Shown: positions 1 to 8,920, counted from the first letter of the stretch. The stretch is 64,000 nt of DNA from Bacteroidota bacterium (GCA_023459355.1 JAEWUM010000014.1:1-64000), one strand, 5' to 3'. Notes: generated from the sequence alone by a model not told the origin. Program-made: numbers and translations.

Positions 1-89
1 TATTGATTTTTTCTACCAAACACAAAAGCATGATTTGATGTTTTACGGTTACATAAAAAGAATTATAGTAACATTAAAATATTATCATC

Positions 90-665
90 ATGAAATTTGA
101 ACTTCCCGCATTACCGTACGAAACAGGCGCATTGGAGCCTGTAATTGGCAAACAAACCGTAGAATTACATTATGGCAAACATTTCCAGGCTTATATCACC
201 AATCTGAATAACCTGATTCCGGGGACAAAATATGAAAACATGGATTTGGTGGATATTGTGAAAAGCAGCGATGGTCCGATATTCAACAACGCCGGACAGG
301 CGCTGAATCATAACATCTATTTCCTGTCGTTTTCACCCAACGGGGGCGGTGCTCCATCTGGTAAATTAGCGGAAGCTATCAACAGTCAATTTGGTGATTT
401 TGAAAACTTCAAAAAAGAATTCAATGCAGCTGCAGTATCCGTGTTTGGTTCAGGATGGGCCTGGCTGGCTAAGGATGCCAACGGGAAATTGTCGATTGAG
501 AAAGAGCCTAATGGCAGCAATCCGGTGGTAAAAGGGTTGGTTCCGCTATTGGGATTCGATGTTTGGGAGCATGCGTATTATCTCGATTACCAGAACCGCA
601 GACCCGACCACGTGAATGCCTTGTGGAATATCATCGACTGGAAAGCGGTGGAAAGCAGGTATTAA
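90..665 (+). CDS. sodB: Superoxide dismutase, Fe/Mn (possibly cambialistic)
   Basis: Cytoplasmic enzyme converting superoxide to hydrogen peroxide and oxygen. The 191-residue protein has the expected metal ligands: His27 (ELHYGKH), His74 (ALNHN), Asp157 and His161 in the signature DVWEHAYYLDY. Gln70, four residues before His74, is the outer-sphere glutamine position of iron-type enzymes, although close Porphyromonas-type relatives of the same length are known to work with Fe or Mn, so metal choice cannot be read from sequence. The N terminus MKFELPALPY is typical and there is no signal peptide. It stands alone, followed by its own terminator at 708-733. Identification is secure; metal preference is not. 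Confidence 0.97.
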   Translation: MKFELPALPYETGALEPVIGKQTVELHYGKHFQAYITNLNNLIPGTKYENMDLVDIVKSSDGPIFNNAGQALNHNIYFLSFSPNGGGAPSGKLAEAINSQFGDFENFKKEFNAAAVSVFGSGWAWLAKDANGKLSIEKEPNGSNPVVKGLVPLLGFDVWEHAYYLDYQNRRPDHVNALWNIIDWKAVESRY

Positions 666-707
666 AAGAGATTTTTTAGCTATCTGAAAATAAATGTGTG
701 TTTAGGT

Positions 708-733
708 GGACAGGGGTAACCCTGTCCTTTTTT
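708..733 (+). terminator. Rho-independent terminator after sodB
   Basis: Perfect 8-bp stem GGACAGGG / CCCTGTCC with a four-base loop, followed directly by six T. It lies 43 bases after the sodB stop codon. Confidence 0.85.
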
Positions 734-754
734 ATTTTGTGTGTTCATTTGACC

Positions 755-787
755 AGACCTGTCAGGTTTTTAAAACCTGACAGGTCT
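755..787. repeat. Perfect 16-bp palindrome (intergenic)
   Basis: AGACCTGTCAGGTTTT and its exact reverse complement are separated by one T. It follows the sodB terminator and lies before the small gene at 870. AGACCTG...CAGGTCT palindromes of this sort recur between genes in Bacteroidota genomes (general knowledge). It may be a REP-like element or a second, bidirectional terminator. Confidence 0.75.
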
Positions 788-869
788 AAACTTTTTTTTC
801 TGCTTACATACTTTTTTAAATATAAATGCGTTTTAGAATCAGAAACTAAAAACAACTTTTATATTGCCT

Positions 870-1052
870 ATGCAAAAAACCATTACTCCGTTAAACAAAA
901 CTGATTTAAAACAAACGCCACAACAGTTAAATAACTGTTCAGACAACATGCAACCCTCAGATTCTACGCTTCAGAAAATTTTGCAGTTTGCTGCTAACTA
1001 CCGGTTGCAGAAAATAAGTGATAATCAGTATATCGAAATGAATCTAAGTTAA
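870..1052 (+). CDS. Small conserved protein of unknown function (60 aa)
   Basis: A 60-residue protein starting MQKTITPLNK, with an ATG at 870 (a TTG two codons earlier is possible). The C-terminal half, LQKILQFAANYRLQKISD, resembles short uncharacterised proteins I associate with Bacteroidales; I cannot name a family. The N-terminal half is rich in Gln, Asn and Ser and looks disordered, and there is no signal peptide or membrane segment. A clean terminator begins five bases after the stop codon, which supports it being a real transcribed gene. The function is unknown. Confidence 0.6.
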   Translation: MQKTITPLNKTDLKQTPQQLNNCSDNMQPSDSTLQKILQFAANYRLQKISDNQYIEMNLS

Positions 1053-1056
1053 AAAA

Positions 1057-1088
1057 GAAGACTTCCGGATAATCGGGAGTCTTTTTTT
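1057..1088 (+). terminator. Terminator after the 60-aa gene
   Basis: Stem GACTTCCG / CGGGAGTC (one G-T pair) with a loop of about six bases, flanked by A-rich sequence on the left and seven T on the right. Confidence 0.8.
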
Positions 1089-1116
1089 AACTAACCACTG
1101 ACCACTAACCACTAAT
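1089..1116. repeat. TAACCACT-type intergenic repeat, copy A
   Basis: Three near-identical units, ACTAACCACT, GACCACT and AACCACTAA, lie between the terminator of the small gene and the rpe promoter. The same unit recurs at 1836-1902, 8837-8920 and 10226-10256. Confidence 0.8.
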
Positions 1117-1161
1117 AACATACTTTTTGATTTATTCGTACGCATAATCACGAAAAACAGC

Positions 1162-1169
1162 TAACTTTG
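1162..1169 (+). promoter_or_regulatory. -7 promoter box for rpe
   Basis: TAACTTTG matches the Bacteroidota -7 consensus TAnnTTTG. It lies 21 bases before the ATG at 1191, which argues for that start and against an upstream TTG at 1167. No clear -33 element was seen. Confidence 0.6.
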
Positions 1170-1190
1170 TGTGGTTTTAAACAAAGAATT

Positions 1191-1838
1191 ATGCAAAGAA
1201 TTATCTCTCCTTCCATATTAGCAGCTGATTTCAGTGATTTAAAAAGTGCCTGCGAGATGATTAACCGCAGTGAGGCCGAATGGATTCACATTGATGTGAT
1301 GGATGGCGTTTTTGTGCCGAATATTTCTTTCGGGTTTCCGGTGCTGGAGGCAATCACGAAACATTGCACCAAACTGATTGATGTGCACATTATGATTGTG
1401 CATCCGGAAAAATACGTGAAACGATTTGCTGAAGCAGGTGCGGAAATGCTGACCTTCCATTACGAAGCAGCTGAAAACCCGGGTGAAGTGATTGATCTGA
1501 TTCGTCAGCAGGGTATTAAAGTGGGCATAACCATCAATCCTGATGTGCCGGTGGCTGCACTACGACCTTATATTGATAAAGTGGATATGGTGCTGTTGAT
1601 GAGTGTCTTTGCAGGTTACGGCGGACAAAAATTCATCGAGGAGAGCTATGAGCGTCTAAAAGAACTCAAAAACATGATAGATGAACTGAACCCTGCCTGT
1701 ATGATTCAGGTCGATGGCGGTGTATCAATTCAAAATGCCAAAAAACTTTTTGACCATGGCGCTAACGTGCTGGTTGCCGGCAGCGCCGTTTTCAATGCAC
1801 CCGATCCGGTGGGGATGATTGCTGAGATGCTTTTATAG
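1191..1838 (+). CDS. rpe: Ribulose-phosphate 3-epimerase
   Basis: Pentose-phosphate enzyme interconverting ribulose 5-phosphate and xylulose 5-phosphate; cytosolic TIM barrel. The 215-residue length is normal. Motifs in order are SPSILAADF at the N terminus, HIDVMDGVFVPN (metal ligands), DVHIMI, and QVDGGV near the C terminus. One oddity is that the phosphate-loop motif, usually NPGFGGQ, reads FAGYGGQ here; relatives with other residues before the glycines may exist, so I do not read this as inactivation. The TAG stop at 1836 is the first three bases of a 30-bp inverted repeat. Confidence 0.95.
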   Translation: MQRIISPSILAADFSDLKSACEMINRSEAEWIHIDVMDGVFVPNISFGFPVLEAITKHCTKLIDVHIMIVHPEKYVKRFAEAGAEMLTFHYEAAENPGEVIDLIRQQGIKVGITINPDVPVAALRPYIDKVDMVLLMSVFAGYGGQKFIEESYERLKELKNMIDELNPACMIQVDGGVSIQNAKKLFDHGANVLVAGSAVFNAPDPVGMIAEMLL

Positions 1839-1902
1839 TTGATAGTGGTTAGTGGTTAGTGGTTAATTAAACTAACCACTAACCACTAACCACTATCAAC
1901 TA
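1836..1902. repeat. 30-bp perfect inverted repeat built from TAACCACT units
   Basis: The left arm (1836-1865) and right arm (1873-1902) are exact reverse complements with a seven-base loop. Each arm carries three TAACCACT units plus TATCAACTA. It overlaps the rpe stop codon and ends 17 bases before the ComEC-like start, so it could form a strong RNA hairpin between the two genes. Confidence 0.9.
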
Positions 1903-1918
1903 AATATACTGTTTGTTT

Positions 1919-3979
1919 ATGTCCTTCCTGCAACGTACTCCGTTTTTCAGGTTGTTGGTTCCGTTGGTGTGCGGTATTGTTGTTTTTCAGTACCTGGAAC
2001 TTTTCAACCTTACGCGCTTGATACTACTCATCATAGCGGTTTTTCTCATGTTGATTTCTTTCTTCTTTCAGCAATCGAGGCATGCTTACAGATTGCGGTG
2101 GTTGTTTGGCGCCGGTGTCATGGTGTTGTTTTTTCTAATGGGTTATATTATATCGGAAAGAAAACAACAGCAAACGACCTTTACGCAGCTGGATGAACAA
2201 TCCCTTTTTGTGGGTAGTATAAAGGAATCTCCTGCCGAAAAGGGGAACTCGATGGTTTGTAAAATGCTGGTGCAGGGAAAATATGCAGGTGCGCAATTCG
2301 TAAAAATGAATTCCCCGGCATTGGTTTATGTGGCCAAAGACAGTGCTTCCTTGTGTCTGAAAAAAGGAGATGTCTTGTTGTTTAGAACAGTGTTTCAGCG
2401 GCCGTCGGGTGCGATGAATCCGGAGGGGTTTGATTATGCAAAGTATTTGGCGAATAAAGGTATCCGGGCTACTGCTTATCTAAAAATATATGAATGGAAA
2501 CTGCTTGCGCACCGGGAGGAGTTTTCATTTGCTGATTTAGCTGCCACATGCAGTCGTAAAATGCTGGGGATGTACGAAACCCTGCACTTGCCAAAGGATC
2601 AATATGCCGTGCTGGCAGCGCTTACAATTGGATATAAAGATGCCCTGGATGCGGAGTTGCGGGAGGATTTCAGTCATTCCGGCGCTATGCACATCCTGGC
2701 GGTAAGCGGCTTGCATGTCGGGGTGATTTACCTGATTCTTCAGGCCGTTTTTGCTTTGGTGTTCAGAAAGTCAAAATGGAAGTTTATCAGTACCGTTTTT
2801 ACAGTTTGCACGCTTTGGGTATATGCTTTTATTACCGGCTTGCCTCCTTCGGTAGTACGGGCTGCGACGATGTTTTCGCTGGTTGCGGTAGGGCTTGCTC
2901 TTGAACGAAAATCCCAAATCTACAATACAATCTCAGTTTCTGCTTTTGTGATTTTGCTGTATGACCCTAATCTCTTGTTCGACATAGGGTTTCAGCTGAG
3001 TTATTGCGCCGTGATTGGCATTGTGTGGTTTCAGCCGAAAATCAGTTCGCTATTATATGTGAAACAGAAAGGACTGAAATGGTGGTGGGATCTCACGGCT
3101 GTTTCATTGGCAGCGCAGATCGCGACACTGCCGCTCGCGTTGTATTATTTTCATCAGTTCCCAAATTATTTTCTGTTGGCCAACTACATCGCCATTCCAT
3201 TATCCACCCTGATTATCTACCTGGCTGTTGCATTTATAATCTTATTTCCTGTGTCATGGCTGGCGTTTATCCCGGGATTGCTATTGAAATCTATGTTGTG
3301 GTTGTTGAATACTTCCGTTGGTTATATACATGATTTGCCACATGCAGTTTCGATCTGTTATCTGAACTTTTTTCAGTTGATTTTACTTTTTTCAGTGCTT
3401 GTTTTCTTCTCCTTTTATTTGGGAAATAAAAAACACCTATCCTTGATGGCAACTTTGTGCATCTTGCTGATTTTCGTGTTAAGTCATATTTTTGTGCATT
3501 ATCAGACGCTTCAGTTGAATCAATTAGTGGTTTATGCCGACCGGAAACATACGCATGTGAATGTGATTGCCCGACATCATCATCAGGTATTTACGACTGA
3601 TTCTACGGCGGCATCCATGTCGGCCTCGAATTATTGGAAAAGCATGAAATTGCATAACCCGGCATTTGAGATGCTTAACTCAAGCTGTTTTTTTGTTTTT
3701 CAGGGAAAGAAAATACTGATACTGACCGATAATCTGTTGCACCGCAAAACAACAAATATCCCTATCGAGACTGATTTTCTGATTATCGGCAACGGATTGA
3801 AACCCCGTGCCGCAGAATTATTAAGTTGCGTGTTGCCCAAAATCTGCATCGTAAATCAGGGTATAACTTCGTGGTATGTTAATCAGTTAAAAACAATTTG
3901 TCGGGAGAAAGGAATAAGATTTTATTCCATAGCAGAGCAGGGTGCATTCATATATGACTTTAAACAAGTCACTCCCTGA
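1919..3979 (+). CDS. ComEC/Rec2-family membrane protein
   Basis: Polytopic inner-membrane protein of the competence channel family, which moves single-stranded DNA across the membrane. There is an N-terminal block of membrane helices, a soluble N-terminal domain (residues about 80-190, DUF4131-like), then the core with the hallmark HILAVSGLHVG at about residues 258-268 and further helices to about residue 520. The last 160 residues are soluble. I see no metallo-beta-lactamase HxHxDH motif, so this is the shorter form common in Bacteroidota. The start at 1919 (MSFLQRTPFF) is preferred over a TTG at 1913. Whether the host is naturally competent cannot be told. Confidence 0.88.
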   Translation: MSFLQRTPFFRLLVPLVCGIVVFQYLELFNLTRLILLIIAVFLMLISFFFQQSRHAYRLRWLFGAGVMVLFFLMGYIISERKQQQTTFTQLDEQSLFVGSIKESPAEKGNSMVCKMLVQGKYAGAQFVKMNSPALVYVAKDSASLCLKKGDVLLFRTVFQRPSGAMNPEGFDYAKYLANKGIRATAYLKIYEWKLLAHREEFSFADLAATCSRKMLGMYETLHLPKDQYAVLAALTIGYKDALDAELREDFSHSGAMHILAVSGLHVGVIYLILQAVFALVFRKSKWKFISTVFTVCTLWVYAFITGLPPSVVRAATMFSLVAVGLALERKSQIYNTISVSAFVILLYDPNLLFDIGFQLSYCAVIGIVWFQPKISSLLYVKQKGLKWWWDLTAVSLAAQIATLPLALYYFHQFPNYFLLANYIAIPLSTLIIYLAVAFIILFPVSWLAFIPGLLLKSMLWLLNTSVGYIHDLPHAVSICYLNFFQLILLFSVLVFFSFYLGNKKHLSLMATLCILLIFVLSHIFVHYQTLQLNQLVVYADRKHTHVNVIARHHHQVFTTDSTAASMSASNYWKSMKLHNPAFEMLNSSCFFVFQGKKILILTDNLLHRKTTNIPIETDFLIIGNGLKPRAAELLSCVLPKICIVNQGITSWYVNQLKTICREKGIRFYSIAEQGAFIYDFKQVTP

Positions 3980-4000
3980 ATCTATATCATATTTTTTTGT

Positions 4001-4008
4001 TATTTTTG
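4001..4008 (+). promoter_or_regulatory. -7 promoter box for the DHH phosphoesterase
   Basis: TATTTTTG (TAnnTTTG consensus) lies 22 bases before the ATG at 4031, just after the ComEC-like stop codon. Confidence 0.6.
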
Positions 4009-4030
4009 TCCCCGTTATAAAACCAAGCCG

Positions 4031-5053
4031 ATGATATCAAAAATTATTGCAGAAGAACTGGTTCACAAAGCCAAAAAAGCGATTGATGAAGCAGATAAAA
4101 TAGCCATCGTGGTGCATGTCGGACCGGATGGAGATGCCATGGGTGCCTCACTCGGAATGTGGCATTACCTGATGACGCAGGGTAAGTCGCCGGTCGTGAT
4201 TGTACCGACAGCCTTCCCCGATTTTTATGCCTGGATGCCCGGTGCTGCTGAAGTGATTGTCTTTGAAAATGATATTGAAACAGCAACGGAGCAATTGCAG
4301 GAAGCTGAATTGATTCTGGCGCTTGATTTCAATGTCCCTAAACGCATGGGTGGCATGTCGGATGTGGTGTTGGAGACATCAGCAAAAAAAATCATCATCG
4401 ACCACCATCTGCATCCGGGAGATTTTGCGGATATCGTAATATCTTACCCTAAAATATCTTCCACCAGTGAGTTGATTTTCAGATTGATTTGCCGGATGGG
4501 ACATTTCTCGGAGATCAACCTGGCTTGTGCGGAGTGTATTTATACCGGCATGATGTCGGATACGGGTGGTTTCACTTATAACTCGAACGATCAGGAGATT
4601 TACATCATCATTGCCGAACTGATTAAGTTGGGTGTGGATAAAGACGATATCTACCGGAAAGTGTTCAATACCTATTCCGAACATCGTTTGCGGCTGATGG
4701 GATATTGTCTGTACAAAAAAATGAAAGTGTATCCCGAGTATAAAGCGGCGTTGATAACGCTCACGGCTGCTGAAATGGAGCAGTTTAGGTTCGTAAACGG
4801 AGATTCCGAAGGTTTTGTGAATATACCGCTTTCAATGGCCGGTGTTGATTTCTCTGTTTTCATGCGGGAGGATTCGGATAAAATAAAGGTGTCGTTGCGT
4901 TCACAGGGAACGTTCCCGACCAACAAATTCTCAGGTGATGTTTTTAACGGCGGCGGTCACCTGAATGCTTCCGGAGGAGAGTATTACGGCACCATAGAGG
5001 ATGCCGTGAAGTTGTTTGAAGAAGCGCTGCCGGAGTATAAGGATTTTCTGTAG
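4031..5053 (+). CDS. DHH-family phosphoesterase, NrnA-like (oligoribonuclease/pAp phosphatase)
   Basis: Cytosolic Mn-dependent phosphoesterase, probably degrading nano-RNA and/or dephosphorylating pAp, as known for NrnA. The 340-residue protein has the DHH domain motifs GPDGDAMGA (about residues 35-43), the name-giving Asp124-His125-His126 (IIDHHLH) and GMMSDTGGF, then the DHHA1 domain with GGGHLNASGG at about 307-316. Its own promoter box lies upstream. The stop is followed 25 bases later by the Fic gene on the same strand. Family assignment is firm; substrate is inferred from the family. Confidence 0.9.
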   Translation: MISKIIAEELVHKAKKAIDEADKIAIVVHVGPDGDAMGASLGMWHYLMTQGKSPVVIVPTAFPDFYAWMPGAAEVIVFENDIETATEQLQEAELILALDFNVPKRMGGMSDVVLETSAKKIIIDHHLHPGDFADIVISYPKISSTSELIFRLICRMGHFSEINLACAECIYTGMMSDTGGFTYNSNDQEIYIIIAELIKLGVDKDDIYRKVFNTYSEHRLRLMGYCLYKKMKVYPEYKAALITLTAAEMEQFRFVNGDSEGFVNIPLSMAGVDFSVFMREDSDKIKVSLRSQGTFPTNKFSGDVFNGGGHLNASGGEYYGTIEDAVKLFEEALPEYKDFL

Positions 5054-5078
5054 TAATAATTATAAAACAGGAAAGAAT

Positions 5079-6485
5079 ATGTCTGGAGTTGTTGAACAAT
5101 TGTTTCGTGAATGGCAGTCATTACAGCCATTGAAACCAGAAGACCAGAGACGGTTAGATGAGAAATTCCGGTTGGAGTTCAATTATAATTCAAACCATAT
5201 TGAAGGTAATACCTTGACGTATGGGCAGACAAAACTTTTGTTGATTTTTGATCAGACAGATGGTAATCATGATATGCGCGAATTTGAAGAAATGAAGGCG
5301 CATGATGTGGCATTGAGGATGGTTATCCAGGAGGCAAAAGATAAGGAGCGACCTCTCACGGAGCAATTTATTCGATTGTTAAATGAGACGATTCTGGTTC
5401 GCCCTTTTTGGAAGGATGCGCAAACGCCTGATGGTCAGCATACCCGGATGGAGGTAAAAATTGGGGAGTACAAATCACGTCCGAATCATGTCAGGACTGC
5501 AACTGGAGAGATATTTCAGTATGCTTCTGAGACAGAGACTCCTGCTATGATGCAAGATTTGGTGGAATGGTATAATAAAGTAAGTAAAGAGGGTTTGTTG
5601 ACTCCGGTTGAATTGGCAGCATTGCTTCATTACAGGTTTATCCGCATTCATCCTTTTGAAGATGGAAATGGACGGGTAGCGAGGTTGTTGGTGAATTTTG
5701 TGCTGTTCCGTCACGGTTACCCGATGTTAATCGTGCAAACAAAAGATAAAAATAATTACCTGAGAACGCTGAATCGTTGTGATGTTGCAGTTGGATTAGA
5801 GCCTGTGCAGGGTGCAAATGCAAGTTTAGATAAAATTCGACCTTTTGTGGATTATTTAGAGAAAGAGCTTATTCATTCGTTGGAAATTTGTATCAAGGCG
5901 GCAAAAGGTGAAAGTATTGAGGAAGAAGATGATTTTGAGAAGAAATTGAGTTTGTTGGAGAAGAAATTGAAACAATCAGAGTCTGAGAAACCAGGGTTCA
6001 AAAGTGAGTATGTTTGGGATATTATTGAGAGATTTTATTATCCTTTTGTCAATCGGTTTCAAGAGTCATTGTCTCCATTAAGTCGATTCTTTGAGTATAA
6101 TGATTTGAGATGTTTAGTTGATGGGAAATCGTTTGATAAATCTGAATTACTTTCTCTAAAATACAAGAATAAATCATCAATATCTAACATGAGTCTTCTT
6201 GATAGATTAGCGTTAGATTTGGAAGTTTATTCAAATGATTTTGAAAATCCAAGAAGAATAGAGTTTGAATATTCTGTGAGTAAGCCCGTAAGTCAAAAGC
6301 TTAGAGAAATATCTAAGTTGTTTAATATTTCGATAACTTTCAGGAATGACTTTTATTACGTTGAGTCTTCAGATTTTCACAAAGAATATATTTATGGTCA
6401 TTATCCATTAAATGAGGATGTTGATTTTTTAATTAATAATTTCAAAAATGATGTACTAAAACAGATTGATAATGCAATCAAGTGA
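5079..6485 (+). CDS. Fic-domain protein (probable AMP transferase) with C-terminal extension
   Basis: Fic proteins transfer AMP, or sometimes other phosphate groups, to hydroxyl side chains of target proteins. The core motif HPFEDGNGRVAR starts at His191 and is complete, including catalytic His and the anion-binding GNGR. An inhibitory-helix motif SNHIEGN (Ser/Thr-x3-Glu-Gly/Asn) at residues 38-44 precedes the Fic core, so this is a class II, self-inhibited Fic. Residues from about 290 to 468 form an unassigned extension with a charged helical linker; the DNA there is visibly more A/T-rich than the 5' half. The ATG at 5079 is preceded by GGAAAG; a start at 5016 would overlap the upstream gene. 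There is no antitoxin partner beside it. Confidence 0.9.
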   Translation: MSGVVEQLFREWQSLQPLKPEDQRRLDEKFRLEFNYNSNHIEGNTLTYGQTKLLLIFDQTDGNHDMREFEEMKAHDVALRMVIQEAKDKERPLTEQFIRLLNETILVRPFWKDAQTPDGQHTRMEVKIGEYKSRPNHVRTATGEIFQYASETETPAMMQDLVEWYNKVSKEGLLTPVELAALLHYRFIRIHPFEDGNGRVARLLVNFVLFRHGYPMLIVQTKDKNNYLRTLNRCDVAVGLEPVQGANASLDKIRPFVDYLEKELIHSLEICIKAAKGESIEEEDDFEKKLSLLEKKLKQSESEKPGFKSEYVWDIIERFYYPFVNRFQESLSPLSRFFEYNDLRCLVDGKSFDKSELLSLKYKNKSSISNMSLLDRLALDLEVYSNDFENPRRIEFEYSVSKPVSQKLREISKLFNISITFRNDFYYVESSDFHKEYIYGHYPLNEDVDFLINNFKNDVLKQIDNAIK

Positions 6486-6524
6486 CATCAGCATTTTAGA
6501 TTTTTTTGATACATATAAAAGTTT

Positions 6525-7736
6525 ATGAAATATATCATTATTCTTGGCGACGGCATGTCGGATGAACCCATACCGGCATTGGGAAACAAAACCCCCTTGC
6601 AGGTTGCCAACAAACCAAACATAGATAAAATAGCAGCCTTGGGACGATGTGGCATGCTGCATACCATTCCGGCCGGATATGCGCCCGGAAGTGAGATTGC
6701 CAACATGAGCGTGATGGGCTATAACGTACCTGAAGTGTTCGAGGGACGCGGTTCGCTGGAGGCGGCGAGTATGGGTGTCGATATCGCGCAAGGCGAAATG
6801 GCCATGCGTTGTAACCTCATTTGTATTGAAAATGGAATAATAAAGAATCACTCTGCCGGTCACATCAGCAATGAAGAAGCCGAAGAACTGATTCTTTTTT
6901 TGCAACAGGAACTGGGTAACGAGCTTGTTAGTTTTTACCCGGGTGTTTCTTACCGCCATTTATTAAAGGTAAAAGGTGGCAACAAGAAGCTGAAATGTAC
7001 CCCGCCGCATGATGTGCCGGGTACGCCATCAGCCGATGTGATGATTAAAGCTGTTGATGCTGAAGCTAATGAAACAGCTGATTTGTTGAATGACTTGATT
7101 CTGCGGTCACAGGCTTTGTTAGAAAATCATCCGGTGAACCTGAAACGTGCTGCGGAAGGAAAAGACAAAGCCAACAGTATCTGGCCGTGGTCGCCGGGTT
7201 ATAAACCGGCCATGAAAACCTTGCAGGAACTGTATGGTATCAAAAGCGGGACTGTAATTTCAGCGGTAGATTTAATTCGTGGTATCGGTGTTTACGCCGG
7301 ATTAAAAGTGGTGTTGGTGGAAGGTGCAACAGGCTTGTACAATACGAATTACGAAGGCAAAGCACAGGCTGCCATCGATGCACTAAAATCCGATGACTTT
7401 GTGTATCTGCACATCGAAGCCAGTGATGAAGCCGGACATGAAGGGGATGTGGATTTGAAAATCAAGACCATCGAATACTTAGACCATCGAATTGTAAAGC
7501 CGGTTTTTGAAGCGGTTTCAACTTGGGACGAACCGGTAACTATTGCCATACTGCCCGATCACCCGACTCCCTGTGCCTTGCGTACGCATACCATGGATCC
7601 GGTGCCGTTTATCATTTACCGTCCGGGTGAAACAGGGGATGAGGTACAGTTGTATGATGAGTTTGCTTGCCGGAAAGGTAGTTATGGCGAGTTAAGAGAG
7701 ATGGAGTTTATGCAGCATTTTATGCTTGACAAATAA
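6525..7736 (+). CDS. ApgM-type phosphoglycerate mutase family enzyme; possibly homoserine kinase
   Basis: Alkaline-phosphatase-superfamily protein of the archaeal-type cofactor-independent phosphoglycerate mutase family (COG3635). The 403 residues include LGDGMSDEP (metal Asp9), the nucleophile region NMSVMGY (Ser62), EASDEAGHEGD and ILPDHPTP with metal ligands. By annotation habit it is a 2,3-bisphosphoglycerate-independent mutase. However, thrC lies one gene downstream and no GHMP-type thrB is seen; comparative genomics has suggested that family members next to threonine genes act as an alternative homoserine kinase. That role is an inference. Its stop is two bases from the next gene, so both are probably co-transcribed. 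Confidence 0.88.
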   Translation: MKYIIILGDGMSDEPIPALGNKTPLQVANKPNIDKIAALGRCGMLHTIPAGYAPGSEIANMSVMGYNVPEVFEGRGSLEAASMGVDIAQGEMAMRCNLICIENGIIKNHSAGHISNEEAEELILFLQQELGNELVSFYPGVSYRHLLKVKGGNKKLKCTPPHDVPGTPSADVMIKAVDAEANETADLLNDLILRSQALLENHPVNLKRAAEGKDKANSIWPWSPGYKPAMKTLQELYGIKSGTVISAVDLIRGIGVYAGLKVVLVEGATGLYNTNYEGKAQAAIDALKSDDFVYLHIEASDEAGHEGDVDLKIKTIEYLDHRIVKPVFEAVSTWDEPVTIAILPDHPTPCALRTHTMDPVPFIIYRPGETGDEVQLYDEFACRKGSYGELREMEFMQHFMLDK

Positions 7737-7738
7737 TC

Positions 7739-8833
7739 ATGTCTATTAAAAATGAAAACGGGAAAATCACGACACAGGGAATCAAATATGCTGGTTCCAA
7801 GCTGAAGATTATTCCGTATATCATAGAGATTGCATCTTCTTTGAAAGGAGTGAAAAGCGTACTCGACGGGTTCAGCGGAACCACCAGGGTATCGCAGGCT
7901 TTTGCCCAAATGGGTTATGATACCACTTCCAACGATTTGGCTGTGTGGTCGGAAGTGTTTGCCACCTGTTACCTGAAAGCGAATAAGCCGGTGGCGTATT
8001 ACCAGGAAATTATAGATGAACTGAACGCGCTGAAGGGATTCGATGGTTGGTTTACCGAGCATTACGGTGGAGATGAAGCAAGCTCAAAAAAGCCTTTTCA
8101 GCTGAAGAACACGCGGAAATTAGACGCGATCAGGTGCGCAATTGATCAATTGCAGCTTGCATGGGAAGATAAATGCGTGTTATTGACAAGCCTGATGCTG
8201 GCGTTGGATAAGGTTGACAGTACGCTCGGGCATTATGTAGCCTATTTGTCGAAATGGTCGCCGCGGTCGTATAAGGACTTGGTGTTGCAAGTCCCAAAGC
8301 GTTATGAGTTGAAAGGAAACAACCGGGTATTGCGGGGGGATGTGTTTGATGCCATCCGGCAGGAAGCGTATGATTTTGTGTATTTTGATCCGCCTTATGG
8401 TTCTAACAATGGTAAAATGCCATCGAGCCGGGTGAGGTACCAGTCGTATTATCATTTCTGGACATCAGTAATTCAGCATGATGAAGCCGAACTGTTTGGA
8501 AAAGCGAACCGGAGAGAGGATACCCGCGACCGGACTGCGGTTTCGGTATTTGAAGAATTTAAAAAAGATGAACAGGATAAGTTTATTGCGCTGGAAGCGT
8601 TGAAAAGGTTAATTGATGAAACGCGGTCGCAGTACGTGTTGCTGTCGTACAGTTCAGGAGGTAAAGCCTCCAAAGCAGAATTGTCGGACATCATCACCTC
8701 ATCGGGTAAACTTATCAAGGCCATCGAGATAGATTATAAAAAAAACGTGATGGGAAACATGCGCTGGACAAACGAATGGGTGAATAGCGATGGGAAATAC
8801 CATGAATATTTGTTTTTAATGAAAAAAGGATAA
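7739..8833 (+). CDS. D12-class N6-adenine DNA methyltransferase
   Basis: Probable S-adenosylmethionine-dependent DNA adenine methylase. The 364 residues contain motif X (KYAGSK, about residues 17-22), motif I in the form DGFSGTTRVSQAF (about 43-55) and the catalytic motif IV Asp-Pro-Pro-Tyr at 217-220 (YFDPPYGSN). No nuclease gene is adjacent, so it looks like an orphan methylase or a genome-maintenance methylase; the target sequence cannot be predicted. It starts two bases after the ApgM-type stop and splits that gene from thrC, which suggests insertion into a threonine gene pair. Downstream lies a TAACCACT repeat cluster. Confidence 0.85.
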   Translation: MSIKNENGKITTQGIKYAGSKLKIIPYIIEIASSLKGVKSVLDGFSGTTRVSQAFAQMGYDTTSNDLAVWSEVFATCYLKANKPVAYYQEIIDELNALKGFDGWFTEHYGGDEASSKKPFQLKNTRKLDAIRCAIDQLQLAWEDKCVLLTSLMLALDKVDSTLGHYVAYLSKWSPRSYKDLVLQVPKRYELKGNNRVLRGDVFDAIRQEAYDFVYFDPPYGSNNGKMPSSRVRYQSYYHFWTSVIQHDEAELFGKANRREDTRDRTAVSVFEEFKKDEQDKFIALEALKRLIDETRSQYVLLSYSSGGKASKAELSDIITSSGKLIKAIEIDYKKNVMGNMRWTNEWVNSDGKYHEYLFLMKKG

Positions 8834-8836
8834 ATT

Positions 8837-8920
8837 TAGTGGTTAGTGGTCAGTTGATAGTGGTTAGTTTTTCTGTCCACTAATCAATTAACCACTAACC
8901 ACTAACCACTAACCACTAAA
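8837..8920. repeat. TAACCACT-type intergenic repeat, copy C
   Basis: On the left are reversed units (TAGTGGTTAGTGGTCAG, then GATAGTGGTTAG); on the right are four tandem AACCACT units ending five bases before the thrC start codon. It resembles a partly decayed version of the hairpin at 1836-1902 and fills the whole gap between the D12 methylase and thrC. Confidence 0.85.

Noticed and set aside
698..904. Open frame of 68 codons after sodB
   Set aside because: It starts with GTG inside the sodB terminator, runs through the palindrome at 755-787 and has no protein-like character.
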